In this document: positions 37,301 to 49,300 of the stretch, piece after piece | Layout: every line of letters starts with the position of its first letter | Numbering within the stretch: the first letter of the stretch is position 1 | Source of the DNA: Morinoia aosen | Lineage: Eukaryota; Arthropoda; Malacostraca; Amphipoda; Talitridae | Direction: 5' to 3' | DNA: 64,000 bases | NCBI GenBank assembly: GCA_030386875.1 | Contig: CM059563.1 | Coordinates: forward strand, 44,298,102 to 44,362,101 | Notes under the pieces: generated by a model | What the model was told of the DNA's origin: nothing | The model's database searches: none | What the model saw: only the letters and a program-made list of their open reading frames with translations | Translations under genes and position numbers: made by a program

Positions 37301-40300
37301 ATAACATAAGAAAGAACTTAAGCAATACCCATCGATGTGTCGTATCGCAGGCAACGTGATAACTAGGTGGCAGAAATGCTTCACTCATTTGAGTTTTAAA
37401 CTGGCTAGAACCTTCGCCATGGAAAATACAGATACTCTGATATCAATGCTGTGTGATGCAGTTAGAATCCTTTCGTTTTAGGAAATACAATATGCTGAGG
37501 AAGAATTGTACTTGAAGTTTATCATGTAGCTGGACGAAAAGCTAACCTGAAAATATGCTTGACAATTTGGCTTGACTCTAATTGGCAGGAAATAATTCTG
37601 CTTAGTGCAGTAGTCTGCTTTTGGGTTATACATCACCTTACCCAAACTTCAATTTATATGGATGATAATTTGATCCTATTATTCATCACTCGGATTATGT
37701 TTCTTATTAAGTGAAAATAATGAACAATTTCATTTGTAACAGTTAAGGTTCGCCTACAATGATGTTCAACTCTAGAATTGTTTGTATAAGTGGTTCGTAT
37801 TATCTTGACTGACTCAGTTATAACTCACTCATTTGATCAAACATAAGCTAGTAGGAACAATAATTTCTCTTACACACAACTCCGTGTCTTAAATACTGTC
37901 ATTTCATTGTAATGATCACAAATGAGACATCAAATTTTAGGCTATTAGCACAAAATACTTGAGCTGAAGCCATAGTTAATTCAGTTGGTCAAGATGTGTA
38001 CCTATAACCAACCCTAAGAGCATACAAATGTGAACCCAGAAGCAGCAGCCTTGAATAAGCCACTTAACAAAGCTGGGCTTGCAGAACTTCCTGCTTCACC
38101 TACACTACAGATTACACTGATTAAGCACGACACAACTATCTCCATATACTTTGCACGTAGTGCATGCTATAAATAATTTGTTTATGCTCAGCATGGTACT
38201 TTAATATTCAAATAACTTGCACGTGGCTCAGCACGGTATTTTTATCCTTACAATGTGATTGAAGACTGACTCAGCAATTAAATTGTAAACAAATATTTTC
38301 AAAAAAATATAATCTGCTCGGCTGTGTACAAAATCTGGTTTTATTGTAGCATTTTTTCCGCACTTCTAAAATCTTCCAATGCAGAATAAAATTATTTCCT
38401 TTTAGGATGTCATAAAGAGCTTGTAAATAAAAACAAATACAGCATTCGTCACCATCTCATCACCTGCTTTTGATTATACCGACGTTCTTCTCGAGTGTGC
38501 ATAACCATTGAGGGCTGTGTAGTCCTACCTTTAACGCGGTGGAAGAGCGGAGCTTTGGCACTACCGGTCCGTAAGGGTGGTCGTTGCAGAGGATTCAGGG
38601 ACTCTGTGATTGCCGAGGTAGTTAAACCATTTATGGTTTTAGCTCTCTGGAGCCCGAGCCCTCTTACTTACAACTTCTTGAACTACGTATTAGTAGTACT
38701 TCGCAATTTAGGAGGGAGACCCTTGAGGGTGGTTTCTGCGTCTTCATCTTCAAGTTACACATTACGGAATCCGCGGGCGGATATCACTCCTCTTCCTCTA
38801 GCAATTTTAAAGTTTTGCGAATGGCGCCCAACGTGGGGCTCGAGGTTTCAGCTCTTGTGTACCTGCGTTTCTGTATGTGACTCACGCCTATTAATGTGCC
38901 TTGTAATTAGGTTTGCCCTCGAGAAGCTTTTACTTTGTTTTATCTTGATATTTTGGTGCTTTCATAATGACGACCTTCGATGGTTCTGATTTAGCTGGTG
39001 TTGATGCTCGTATTAAGCAGCTTTTTATTGTTAGAGGTGGTAAACCCCAATCTCTAACGAAAACTTTGAATGCCGTTGAGAAGCCAGACCTGTCTATCGA
39101 TGAATACGAATTTTATATCGAAAAACTTCAGACCCTTAAATGTGAATTGTGTGACCTTACCGAGAAAACTAATGATTACATGCTCTCTAAAGAGAAGTGG
39201 GATTTTGACGTGTACACCAAGCACTGTGACTCAGATGAAGAGTATATGGACAAGTTAGGTAAAGCATTGGTATCTCTGAACAACGAACTTAAAACTTTGA
39301 AGGGTGTGGCAGCTGCTGATGATTCGGTTGTGTCTATTGAGAATAGTTATGATGCTCAGGCTGGTGGTTCTGCTTCATTTACTAACCATAAGATTTCTTT
39401 ACCGAATATTGACTTGCCGGTTTTTGATGGTAGTCCAGAATTGTACCACCGATTTATAACTTCTTTTGAGAGCCTCATTTCTAAGTACAATTTGTCCTCT
39501 TTTGAAAAATTCTCCTATCTTAGTAAGCAATTGTCAGGCACGGCCAAAAAACTGTTAGATTCCATTTCTCTGGAGAATCTTAACTACGAATCTGCTGTCC
39601 ACTTGCTGAACGATGCTTACAGTGATAAGCTAGAGCAGCAATACTCTGTTATTCGTAAGCTGTGTGCCCTAAGACTCCACGAAACTGAGCGTGACGCTTT
39701 TCGGTGGATTAGCGAGGCGAAGGTTTTGTGTGAGCAGGTGAAATCTCTAGGTATCAGCGGGGACATTTTCTTGCAGTATTTTCTCTGGAATAGTATGTCA
39801 CCAGATTTTAAGAAGCAGTTTGTGGCCATTTCCAACAAGTCGAAGCCGTCTTTGCCAGAGATTCTGGGCAGTCTGTTTGATGCAAATTTCAGATTGATTG
39901 ATAATCAAAAGCTGCAACTACGTAATCGTGATCTTACTTCTGCCGCAGTTGCCATAGACTCCGTTGAGGAGAGTAAAGTGTCCTTATCAAAGTCAGGGTG
40001 TTCACTGCGTATCAGTGATAAATCCTCGAGTGCTCATGATCATAGGCTTGGTGCTTGTACGGTCTATCCCGATGCAGAGAGTAAGGTTGCGGCATTGAAA
40101 AAACTTGGCGGATGTATAAAGTGTGGCTGTTTCTCACCAAATTAGATTTTGTCGTTTCAAATTTTTTAAGCCTTGTTTCAAATGTAAGCGAATGCACATG
40201 GCGTATCTTTGTCTAAACTCCAGTGATAAGAGACCAGATGGTCATAAGGTTTCAAAGGAAACCTCTCAATCAAAGGAATGTCAACGGTCTCGAGAAGACC

Positions 40301-43300
40301 CTAGAGTTGCTTCCAATAATATGGTGACATTCTCGTCTGTCAGTTCTTCCTATAACGATGTAGTTTTGCCCACCGGTACGGTGTACGTATCTAACGGTAA
40401 GAAGAAATTGCCTTGGCGGGTATTTAAGGACCTTGGTTCTCAAGCCACATTTGTGGAAGGCAGTCCCAAAGATATCCCCAATTGTACGATTTTAGAGCAG
40501 ACTGCCATAGGCATTAGGGGAATTAACTCAGAGCAGACGAAGAATTCTACCATTGTTGAATTCCCGATTGATGTACCTGGTCAGGGAACCGTAAAGATTA
40601 CTGCCATTTGTATTGATAAAATTAACACTCGCATTTCTGCCCCTAATTTGTCTCGTGCCGTGAAGCTCTTAAAGAGAAAGGGCTATTCTCTCGCTGATAA
40701 TCATTTAATTCACGATGACTTGAAGGGTATCAAAATACATCTCGGTAGTGATCATAGCCATGTGTTTCCTATTCAGCAGGAAAACGTCGGCGAGGGCGAT
40801 AAATCTTGCATTTATCACACCCCATCAGGGATAATGCTGGCTGGTAGCGTGTCCGCTTATTTGCGTGACCTGGCTTCCTTACCTGACCAAGCTAGCAGCA
40901 CTTGACTAGGGACTAGTAACGCCTCGTCACTGGCGGTCTCGGTGAATATCAGTTCGGTAGCAGAGCAGGCTTGTCTTGAAAATTTACAAACTTACCTTAA
41001 TTATCCCTCTGAAGAAGAGGTAGATGTTTTTTCTAATCAGAGTTCAAGTTTGGTAAGTTATGTTCTGTCCAATCTATCTAGGGACGAGATCAGCGGAAGG
41101 TTGATTGTACCTGCTTTGTGGAAAAAGGACCTTGAAGGATTGTTGTCATCCAACTATAAGTTAGCCCGTTCTATTTTGATTTCTCAGCGAAAACGCTTGC
41201 ATCGACCTAAGTTACTAGAGTACGATAAAGTTATTAAAGATCAGTTGCAAAGCCATATTATTGAACGTGTCGATAACATAGATAAATTTGTTAACCGTAA
41301 TAACATGTCCTTTCTCGCCCATAATGCCGTTTTTCGTGAAGAGCATGACTCTACTAAATGCCGTGTGGTATTTTTATCGAACTTGAAGGATCAAAATGAG
41401 GGTGGCTTGTCCCATAATCAGTGTTCGCTAATGGGGGCAAATTTGAACAGCAAGCTGAAAATGGCTGCTTTGTTTCTCAGATTTGACAAATTTGTCTTTC
41501 TCTTCGATTTGCAAAAAGCGTTCTTTCAGTTGCAGCTTCGGCTAGAGGACACAGAAAAATTATTGTTCCTGTGGTTTAACGATGTATCCAAAAATGATTA
41601 CCGCATAGTAGGATATCGTTTTACTAGGGTACCCTTCGGAATGCGATATTCGCCATTTTTGTTAATGGTATCTCTCTATTATATTCTTGTCCTCCGTGCT
41701 ACCTCTGACACAGAAGAAGCTCGCAATATGAAGCGCTTAATGTACAATTTGGCTTACATGGACAACTTAGCATACTCAAACGATGATCCTGTAAAGTTAA
41801 GAGAGGCGGTGCTACTTTCTATCGATACTTTTAATGAATATGGTTTTAATCTCCAGCAATGGGCTACCAATTCTGACTCTTTGAAGCAAACTTCCAAAGG
41901 CATTTGTGAGTTTGCTGAAGGTAGCACGAAATTTTTGGGTTTGATGTGGGATACCACTAATGACACTCTTGGTACTCGTAAACCTAGCTTGTTGGTGGAT
42001 GCAACTACTAAACGTAAGATACTTAGCACCTTGCAGTCAAATTTTGACCCCTTTGGCATGAATTTGCCTGTGCTTAACAGGGCTAAACTTTTCTTGCACG
42101 GCTTACAGTGCGACCAAGCTGTTAGCTGGGATTCTCCTTTAAATCCAGAAAGGGTAAAGGAATGGCGCAACATAGCCAAGCAGGTGAACAGCGGCCCAGA
42201 GAGTGTCATTCCTCGTAGCATAGGTGCTCGAGGGGCTAATTATGAATTGTCTGTGTACTGCGATGCAAGCAAAGATTTTATAGGATGTGCAGTTTATCTT
42301 AATGTTGAGAGTGCGGAAACTTCGTCCTTTGTTGTTGCCCGTAACTCTGTTGTTGCTAAAGGCTTGAAGTCTAAATCGATCCCGGCTTTGGAGCTGGCTG
42401 CATTGGTCCTGGGAGTTGAGACTGTCATGGAAATCTATCAGAGTTTTCAGTCAGCTGTTTGTCCTATTAAAGTAGCGAAAGTCTATGCTTTTACCGACTC
42501 GTTGATTGTTGTTGGTTGGATAAGGCTGAAAGAATTTGACTTAGGAAAGATTGAACGTAAAAATGTGTTCGTAAATAATAAACTTGATAAAATTGCTGAA
42601 ATGTGTAAGACACACGCCGTTACCTTTGATCACGTTTCTGGGGATAAAAACTCTGCCGATGTTGTAACTAGGTGTGTATCCGCTAAATTGCTGAAATGTA
42701 CAACTTTTTTATCTGGTCCTGTTCCTTACCGATCTGTTTCTGAGCACACCATTATTGTACCGCGATTTTGTCCTGCTGCAGCTACTGCTGCTTCTTCAGA
42801 GTGTCACGCTGGAGTCGTAGAGCGGTTTCACGATAGAGAATGTGTAATTCCATTGAGTAGATACTCTTCGTTTGCCAAAGCTGTCAGAGTACTCATGGTC
42901 GTTTTTGGTTTTATCAGAAATTTGAGAAGTAAATTAGCCTCGAATGTCCCTCGCGAGCCGAACGAAGGCGAATCACTTAACCTGTTCACGCATTGTTCCA
43001 GTTACTTGCTCAGATGCGCACAGTTCGAAGCCTTCCTCGGCGTAGTGAAGTCTCTTTCTGCACGCCTCTTTACCGACCCATTGGTTCTGCAGTTGAACTT
43101 GTTCATGGATGAGGACGGCTTAGTTAGAGTGCAGAGTAAGTTGAGAAGGTTAAAGGCTGACTACGCCGAGAGGTGCCCTATATTACTGTCAAAAAACTGT
43201 CCTATTGCGAAGAGCATAATTTGTGATGCTCATGTTAAACTTGGTCATTCTGGTATATATAGGATGCTTGCGTTCCTGCGCCGGGAATTTTGGATAACAA

Positions 43301-46300
43301 ATGCCTTTGTAATTGTTAAGAAATTTGTTAAAGATTGTGTTGTGTGCCGTAGACTTAATCAACGGTCGATTAAGGTGAGCCAAAATGCCTACCGCGATTT
43401 TCGAGTGAATCCTGAAGCAATTCCTTTCAGAAATGTTGCGATTGATCATTGTGGACCTTTTTTCATAACTGAACACGGCAACAGAGTAAAAATCTATGTA
43501 TTGGTGATATCTTGCCTGTGGTCGAGGGCCGTAAACCTATTTGTGTGCAAGCAAATTGATAAATTGTGTTTTTTGCGAGCTCTGCAGCTTCATATCTTTG
43601 AATATGGCCTGCCGTCCTTTGTATTGAGTGATAATGGCACTCCCATAGTGTCTGGAATGGAACAGACGGTAGAGTATTTGAAGGATGACTTCTCGGTTAA
43701 CTTCATGAGGCAGCACGGCATCACCTCGCTTGCATTTCATCCGTACCCGGCCGGCGCTTCAAAGCTCGGAGGTGTGGTCGAGACTATGGTCAAACAGGTG
43801 AAGAGACTTTTAACCGCTTCTGTTGGTAATAGATTGCTTTCGCTTGACGATTTCCACTATTTTATCAGTGAAGCGAAAATGATGATCAATAAACGCCCGA
43901 TTGCTTTTAAGAATTCTTTAAATAAATTGGATTTTACAGAAGAGATCCCTATTCCTTTAACTCCGGAACTGATAATAAAAGGTTACGAAGTTCCATGTCT
44001 TAGCATTTTGCCACAATTGGAGTCTGATACTGATGCATTGAGAGATCCAAATTTTGAGCTAGTGTCAGATTTTTTGTGGGATTACTACGAAAAATTGAGA
44101 AATGTGCGCCTTAACTTAGCGACTGTGTACCGTACTGAATTTGTCTCGACATTGTTACAGCAGTCGATTGACCGGAGGGACCGGTATAAGCGATCGAGTC
44201 ATTTTTATCTCGCGCCAGGAGACTTGGTAAGCCTCAAGTGTCCTATGGCTAAGCCGTTCACTTTTCCTCTTGCGATTGTAAAGGAAGTGGAACGCAATGA
44301 CATAGGAGAGGTTGTGTCTGCGCATGTCCGAAAGTCAAATGGCGAGATTGTTCGTAGACATGTTGAAGGATTAATACTCTTGTATCGCTCTGAAGCTCCC
44401 TCGGAAGTATCACCTATACCTTCGCAAGGTGCACCATTTGTTCCCGAACGTGCGTCAGAACCACGAACGCCTAGAGTAGCAGCTGTTCGTTCGAGAAATA
44501 AAACTAAATTTTTAACAGAAAGTAACCTTGTGTAATGATGTAAATAACCTTGTATGTTTGTAAACTTTGTTACCTTGTTACCTTGCTTCCTTGCTTGTTC
44601 GTTAAATTTCAATGTTTAGAATTTATGTAAAAATTTAGTTTACCATGTTTCATATTTTTTACCAAATGTTCACCCGCCCCCGCCAGTGTACAAAATCTGG
44701 TTTTATTGTAGCATTTTTTCCGCACTTCTGAAATCTTCCAATGCAGAATAAAATTATTTCCTTTTAGGATGTCATAAAGAGCTTGTAAATAAAAACAAAT
44801 ACAGCATTCGTCACCATCTCATCACCTGCTTTTGATTATACCGACGTTCTTCTCGAGTGTGCATAACCATTGAGGGCGGTGTAGTCCTACCTTTAACGCG
44901 GTGGAAGAGCGGAGCTTCGGCACTACCGATCCGTAAGGGTGGTCGTTGCAGAGGATTCAGGGACTCTGTGATTGCCGAGGTAGTTAAACCATTTATGGTT
45001 TTAGCTCTCTGGAGCCCGAGCCCTCTTACTTACAACTTCTTGAACTACGTATTAGTAGTACTTCGCAATTTAGGAGGGAGACCCTTGAGGGTGGTTTCTG
45101 CGTCTTCATCTTCAAGTTACACATTACGGAATCCGCGGGCGGATATCACTCCTCTTCCTCTAGCAATTTTAAAGTTTTGCGAAGGCTGTGAGCTTCTTGA
45201 ATGATAGCAGAAACAGATCAATTGAACATCAACAATCACCTTCATAAAAACAATAAAGGAGAAAAACTCGCGTTTGATTATCAGTTGCTAGAGCTAATAA
45301 CACACAAATTACTGAAATTACGCAATCAAGTGAAAGCCCGTGACTGACCTGCGGGCCCGAGTCCATGGTGAAGCACACCCGGTCCCAGTCCAGGGAGGAG
45401 CCAAGGCGCTCCAGCTGCTCGTATATCCTGTTGCCCTTCCTGCAATGTGCATCAGGGGTTAGCAAGCCAAGTAAAAAAAAAGGGTCCAAAAATCTGTAAA
45501 CAATAATGTAATGTACATACATACATACATATACCGGGCTTATCCTCCCCATGGGAGGGTAGCCGACAGCAGGCCACAATCACCACACTTAGTCACTAGG
45601 AGGCGAGAGAGGCAGCACTGGCCGCACCTGAACTGCCAGGATCAGCAGCAGCCCAGCACAACCACCTTCCACAGTCAGGCCCGACAGCAACAGCTGGTTT
45701 ACCCCGACCGCTTCATTTAGTGCAGCCCCTCCCCCGCACGTGACAGGTCAACCCCATCACACGCGAGCAGCTTCCAGTAACGCGTCAAAAATAAAATTAC
45801 CTCCTTATACACTGCCCCCACTCACTTCTGTCCGCAGCAATCCCTCTCGCCACGTCCACAGTCAGACCCCTCTCATACAAAGCACGTCGCACCCCATCCA
45901 TCCAACTCATCCGTGGTCTACCTCGCGCTCGAAGACCACTCACTTCCGACATATATATCTTTTTCACCAGCCGATCAACATTCATTCTTTCTACATGCCC
46001 AAACCATCCAAGCACTCTTTCATCCACTCGCCTGCTCAACTTTTTGATAACACCCGTCTGCTCCCTAACCAACTCATTCCTGATCCTATCTCTTCTAGTT
46101 ACTCCATACATGCTCCTCAAACACTTCATCTCAAACACATCCAACTTCCTCCTCTCAGCTGCTCTTAACCCCCAGGACTCTGCTCCATACAACAAAACTG
46201 GCACAATCAAACTTTCATACAGTCCCCTCTTAGCATTCATACTCAAACTCCTGCATTCAAAAACTTTCCTCATTGCACCCAATGTCTTACAACCTTCACT

Positions 46301-49300
46301 CACTCGATGCTTCACTTCTACTTCCATACTATCCTTAACAGTCACATCCGACCCGAGGTACCTAAAATGCTCTACCTCCTCTAAAACTTCCCCATTCAAC
46401 CTCACATCCAAAGTTCCAAACACTCCACCTCTTGGACATCTCATCACCTTACTTTTATTCACATTTACCCTCAATTTCCGCCTTTCGCACACTCTACCAA
46501 ACTCTGTAACCAGTCTCCTCAGTTTTACCTCTGAATCAGCCACAAGCGCTGTATCATCTGCAAACAACAGCTGACACACTTCCCAATACATACCATTTCG
46601 TCCCACCAACTGCGCACCTTTTCCCAACACTCTGGCATTCACTTCTCTCACCACACCATCCATAAACAAATTAAACAACCACGGCGACATCACACATCCC
46701 TGTCTCACACTGTCACAACTGGGAACCATTCACTCACCTCATTCCCTACTCTCACACATGCTCTGCTATCAATGTAGAAACTCTTGATCGCATTCAACAG
46801 TCTCCCACCCACTCCATACAAACTTACCACTTGCCATAAAGCCTCGCGATCCACTCTGTCATACGCCTTCTCTAGATCCATAAATGCCCAATATACATCC
46901 TTTCCCTTTAATAAGTATTTTTCATTCACCTGCCTCACAGCAAACATTTGATCCACACAACCTCTACCACACCTAAAACCACACTGTTCTTCAGCAAGCA
47001 CACAATCCGTCAACACTCTCACTCTTCCAATTAACACTCTTCCATACAGCTTCCCAACGACACTCAGTAGACTTATACCCCTAGAATTACTGCACTCATA
47101 CCTGACACCTTTCCCCTTGTACAACGGAACTACGCACGCGCTACTCCAATCAACCGGCACTTTACTAGCCTCGAAACACACATTTAATAAACGCACCAAC
47201 CATTCTATAACCACATTTCCTCCTTTCTTTAGACATTCAACCGTGCAGCCATCCAAACCTGGAGCTTTCCCATTTTTCATTTCATCCAACGCACATCTCA
47301 CCTCTGCACTTCTTATTCGATTTCTATTCACTTCACCAAACACAGGCATTCTAACATCACTTCCAACAGCTACTACTCTCGCAATCCTATCATCCCTCAC
47401 GTTCAGCAGTTCCTCAAAATACTCCGCCCATCTCTTTCTCACATCACAACTCTCCACTAGCAGCCTACCATTTGTATCCTTCACTCTTGCCTCATTCTCC
47501 ACCTGACCCTTCCTAATTCTCTTCACTTCCTTCCAGAAAACCTTCCTTCTCTCCATGAAATCCCCTCCCAACTTCCTCCCCCATTCCTCATCCGCCGCCC
47601 TCTTCGCTCTCCTTACCATTCTTTGTACCTCTTTCTTCCTCTCCTTATACTCTTCAAAATTTTGCTGGTTGCCTCGTTGCAACCACCTTTCGAACGCCCC
47701 CCGCTTTCTTTTCACAGCCGCTCCTACTTCTCCGTTCCACCATTCACTCCCCTTTCTAATCCCCCCTCCAACCTTCCTTACCCCACACACTTCCCTTGCA
47801 CATTTTTCCACCGCATCTTTAAACAACTTCCATTTCCCTTCCACTCCACCCACCTCACTTTCCTTCACCCTCCCATACTCCACTTTCATCTTCTCCTGAT
47901 ACTCACACTCACGCTCAGAATCATGTAACTTGCTTACATTTAACACCTCCCTTCCACTCCTCCTTTTTACACCTCCCCATATTCCACTAACTCTCAGCTT
48001 TCCTTCCACCAAATAATGATCCGAAATCCCATTCATCTCACCACGGAACACATGCACATCGAGCAAACGACCCATCACTCCCCTGCTAACCAAAATATAA
48101 TCCAACAATGCTCTCTCCTCTATCACACCTCCATTCGTCCTCACATATGTATACTTGTTAATACTTTTTTTCTGAAACAAACTATTCCCAACCACTAACT
48201 CACTCTCCACACATAACCCCACCAAGAAATCCCCACTCTCATTCACCCCAGCTACTCCGTACTTATCAACAACACCATCCACCACCTCATCACCCACTCT
48301 TGCATTCAGGTCCCCCATCACCACAACTCTACAACCACTCCCCACTCTAGCCACACACTCGGACAATTTCTCCCAAAACTCCTCTCTCTCTTCCCCACTC
48401 CTCTCCGATCCCGGTCCGTACGTGCTCACAAACACCCAAGACTCTTCCCCCCATTTCACTCGCACCCACATTATTCTTGATCACACCTCACCCCATTCAA
48501 CTACTTTCTCTCTTATTCTTACACTCAATAATATAGCCACACCCTCTCTTGCATGTCCCCCAAGTACTCCAGACACTCTCCCTCCCACACTCCCAAACAT
48601 CAACTCACCCCTACCCTTCAATTTCGTCTCACTCAAGGCCAACACATCCATCTTCCGGTTTAACATCATTCTTCCGATCTCCTCCTTCTTACTCTCAGTT
48701 GCTCTACTTCCACACCCCCTTACATTCAAAGATCCTAGTACTAGGGTTTGAGTGGTCTTTCGACCTCTCTCACCCCCTTCATTGGCCTGCTGCCTCTCGG
48801 GAAAATTATTACAGAGAAGGGGATCCCCAGTCCCCTCGCTCCGTCCACTATAGTCGCCTCTTACGACACGCAGCGGACCACGGTGGGAGAATTCTTACCC
48901 CCCCCCCCCCCCACAGGGGGGGGGGGGTTGTAATGTAATGTAATAATGTAATGTAAGACCAATAAAAATGCCCAAAAATCTATTGACAATGACGCACTGT
49001 AAGCCCATTGAATCAGATAACACAAAAGCCCCCATAAAAATGAAGAAGCTAAGGAATCTATATCTAGCATGCAATAAAATGGTTTGGAATCCACAAAAAA
49101 CAAATGCAAATTATGTTCTCCCTGTATAGTTCATAAAATTAAAGCAAGAGAGTTAATGGCTGTAATTGCAATGCACAACTTGAGTAGAACAAACCCTTCA
49201 ATGTTTAATAACACAGAATATTTTATTTACTATGCAACTGAATCATTCTGCTATCTTTATCAGGGAAGTAGTTAAAAACCTTTTCAATTCTAAAAATCCG

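Larger units (their letters stand above)
38325..45183 (+). mobile_element. BEL/Pao LTR retrotransposon, nearly complete
   Basis: 6859-bp element inserted antisense to ValRS in intron 5, with a 5-bp target duplication GGCTG (38320-38324 and 45184-45188). The two 497-bp LTRs differ at only about 4 sites, so the insertion is young. Order: LTR, tRNA-Lys primer site, gag, protease, reverse transcriptase, RNase H, integrase, LTR. BEL/Pao elements usually have one long gag-pol frame; here it is split by a frame change near 40125 and by a UGA at 40903-40905. The DNA before the 3' LTR is C-rich (CACCCGCCCCCGCC), not the usual purine tract. Confidence 0.95.

Noticed and set aside
38495-38989. 164-residue frame at the start of the BEL/Pao element (and its copy at 44857-45204)
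   Set aside because: Lies in the LTR and leader; the same frame recurs in the 3' LTR and breaks beyond it. It is an LTR shadow.
46044-48751. Several plus-strand frames of 100-180 residues opposite the RTE-like element
   Set aside because: They are antisense shadows of the conserved RT frame, rich in Ser/Thr/Pro from complementing Arg/Gly/Glu codons.
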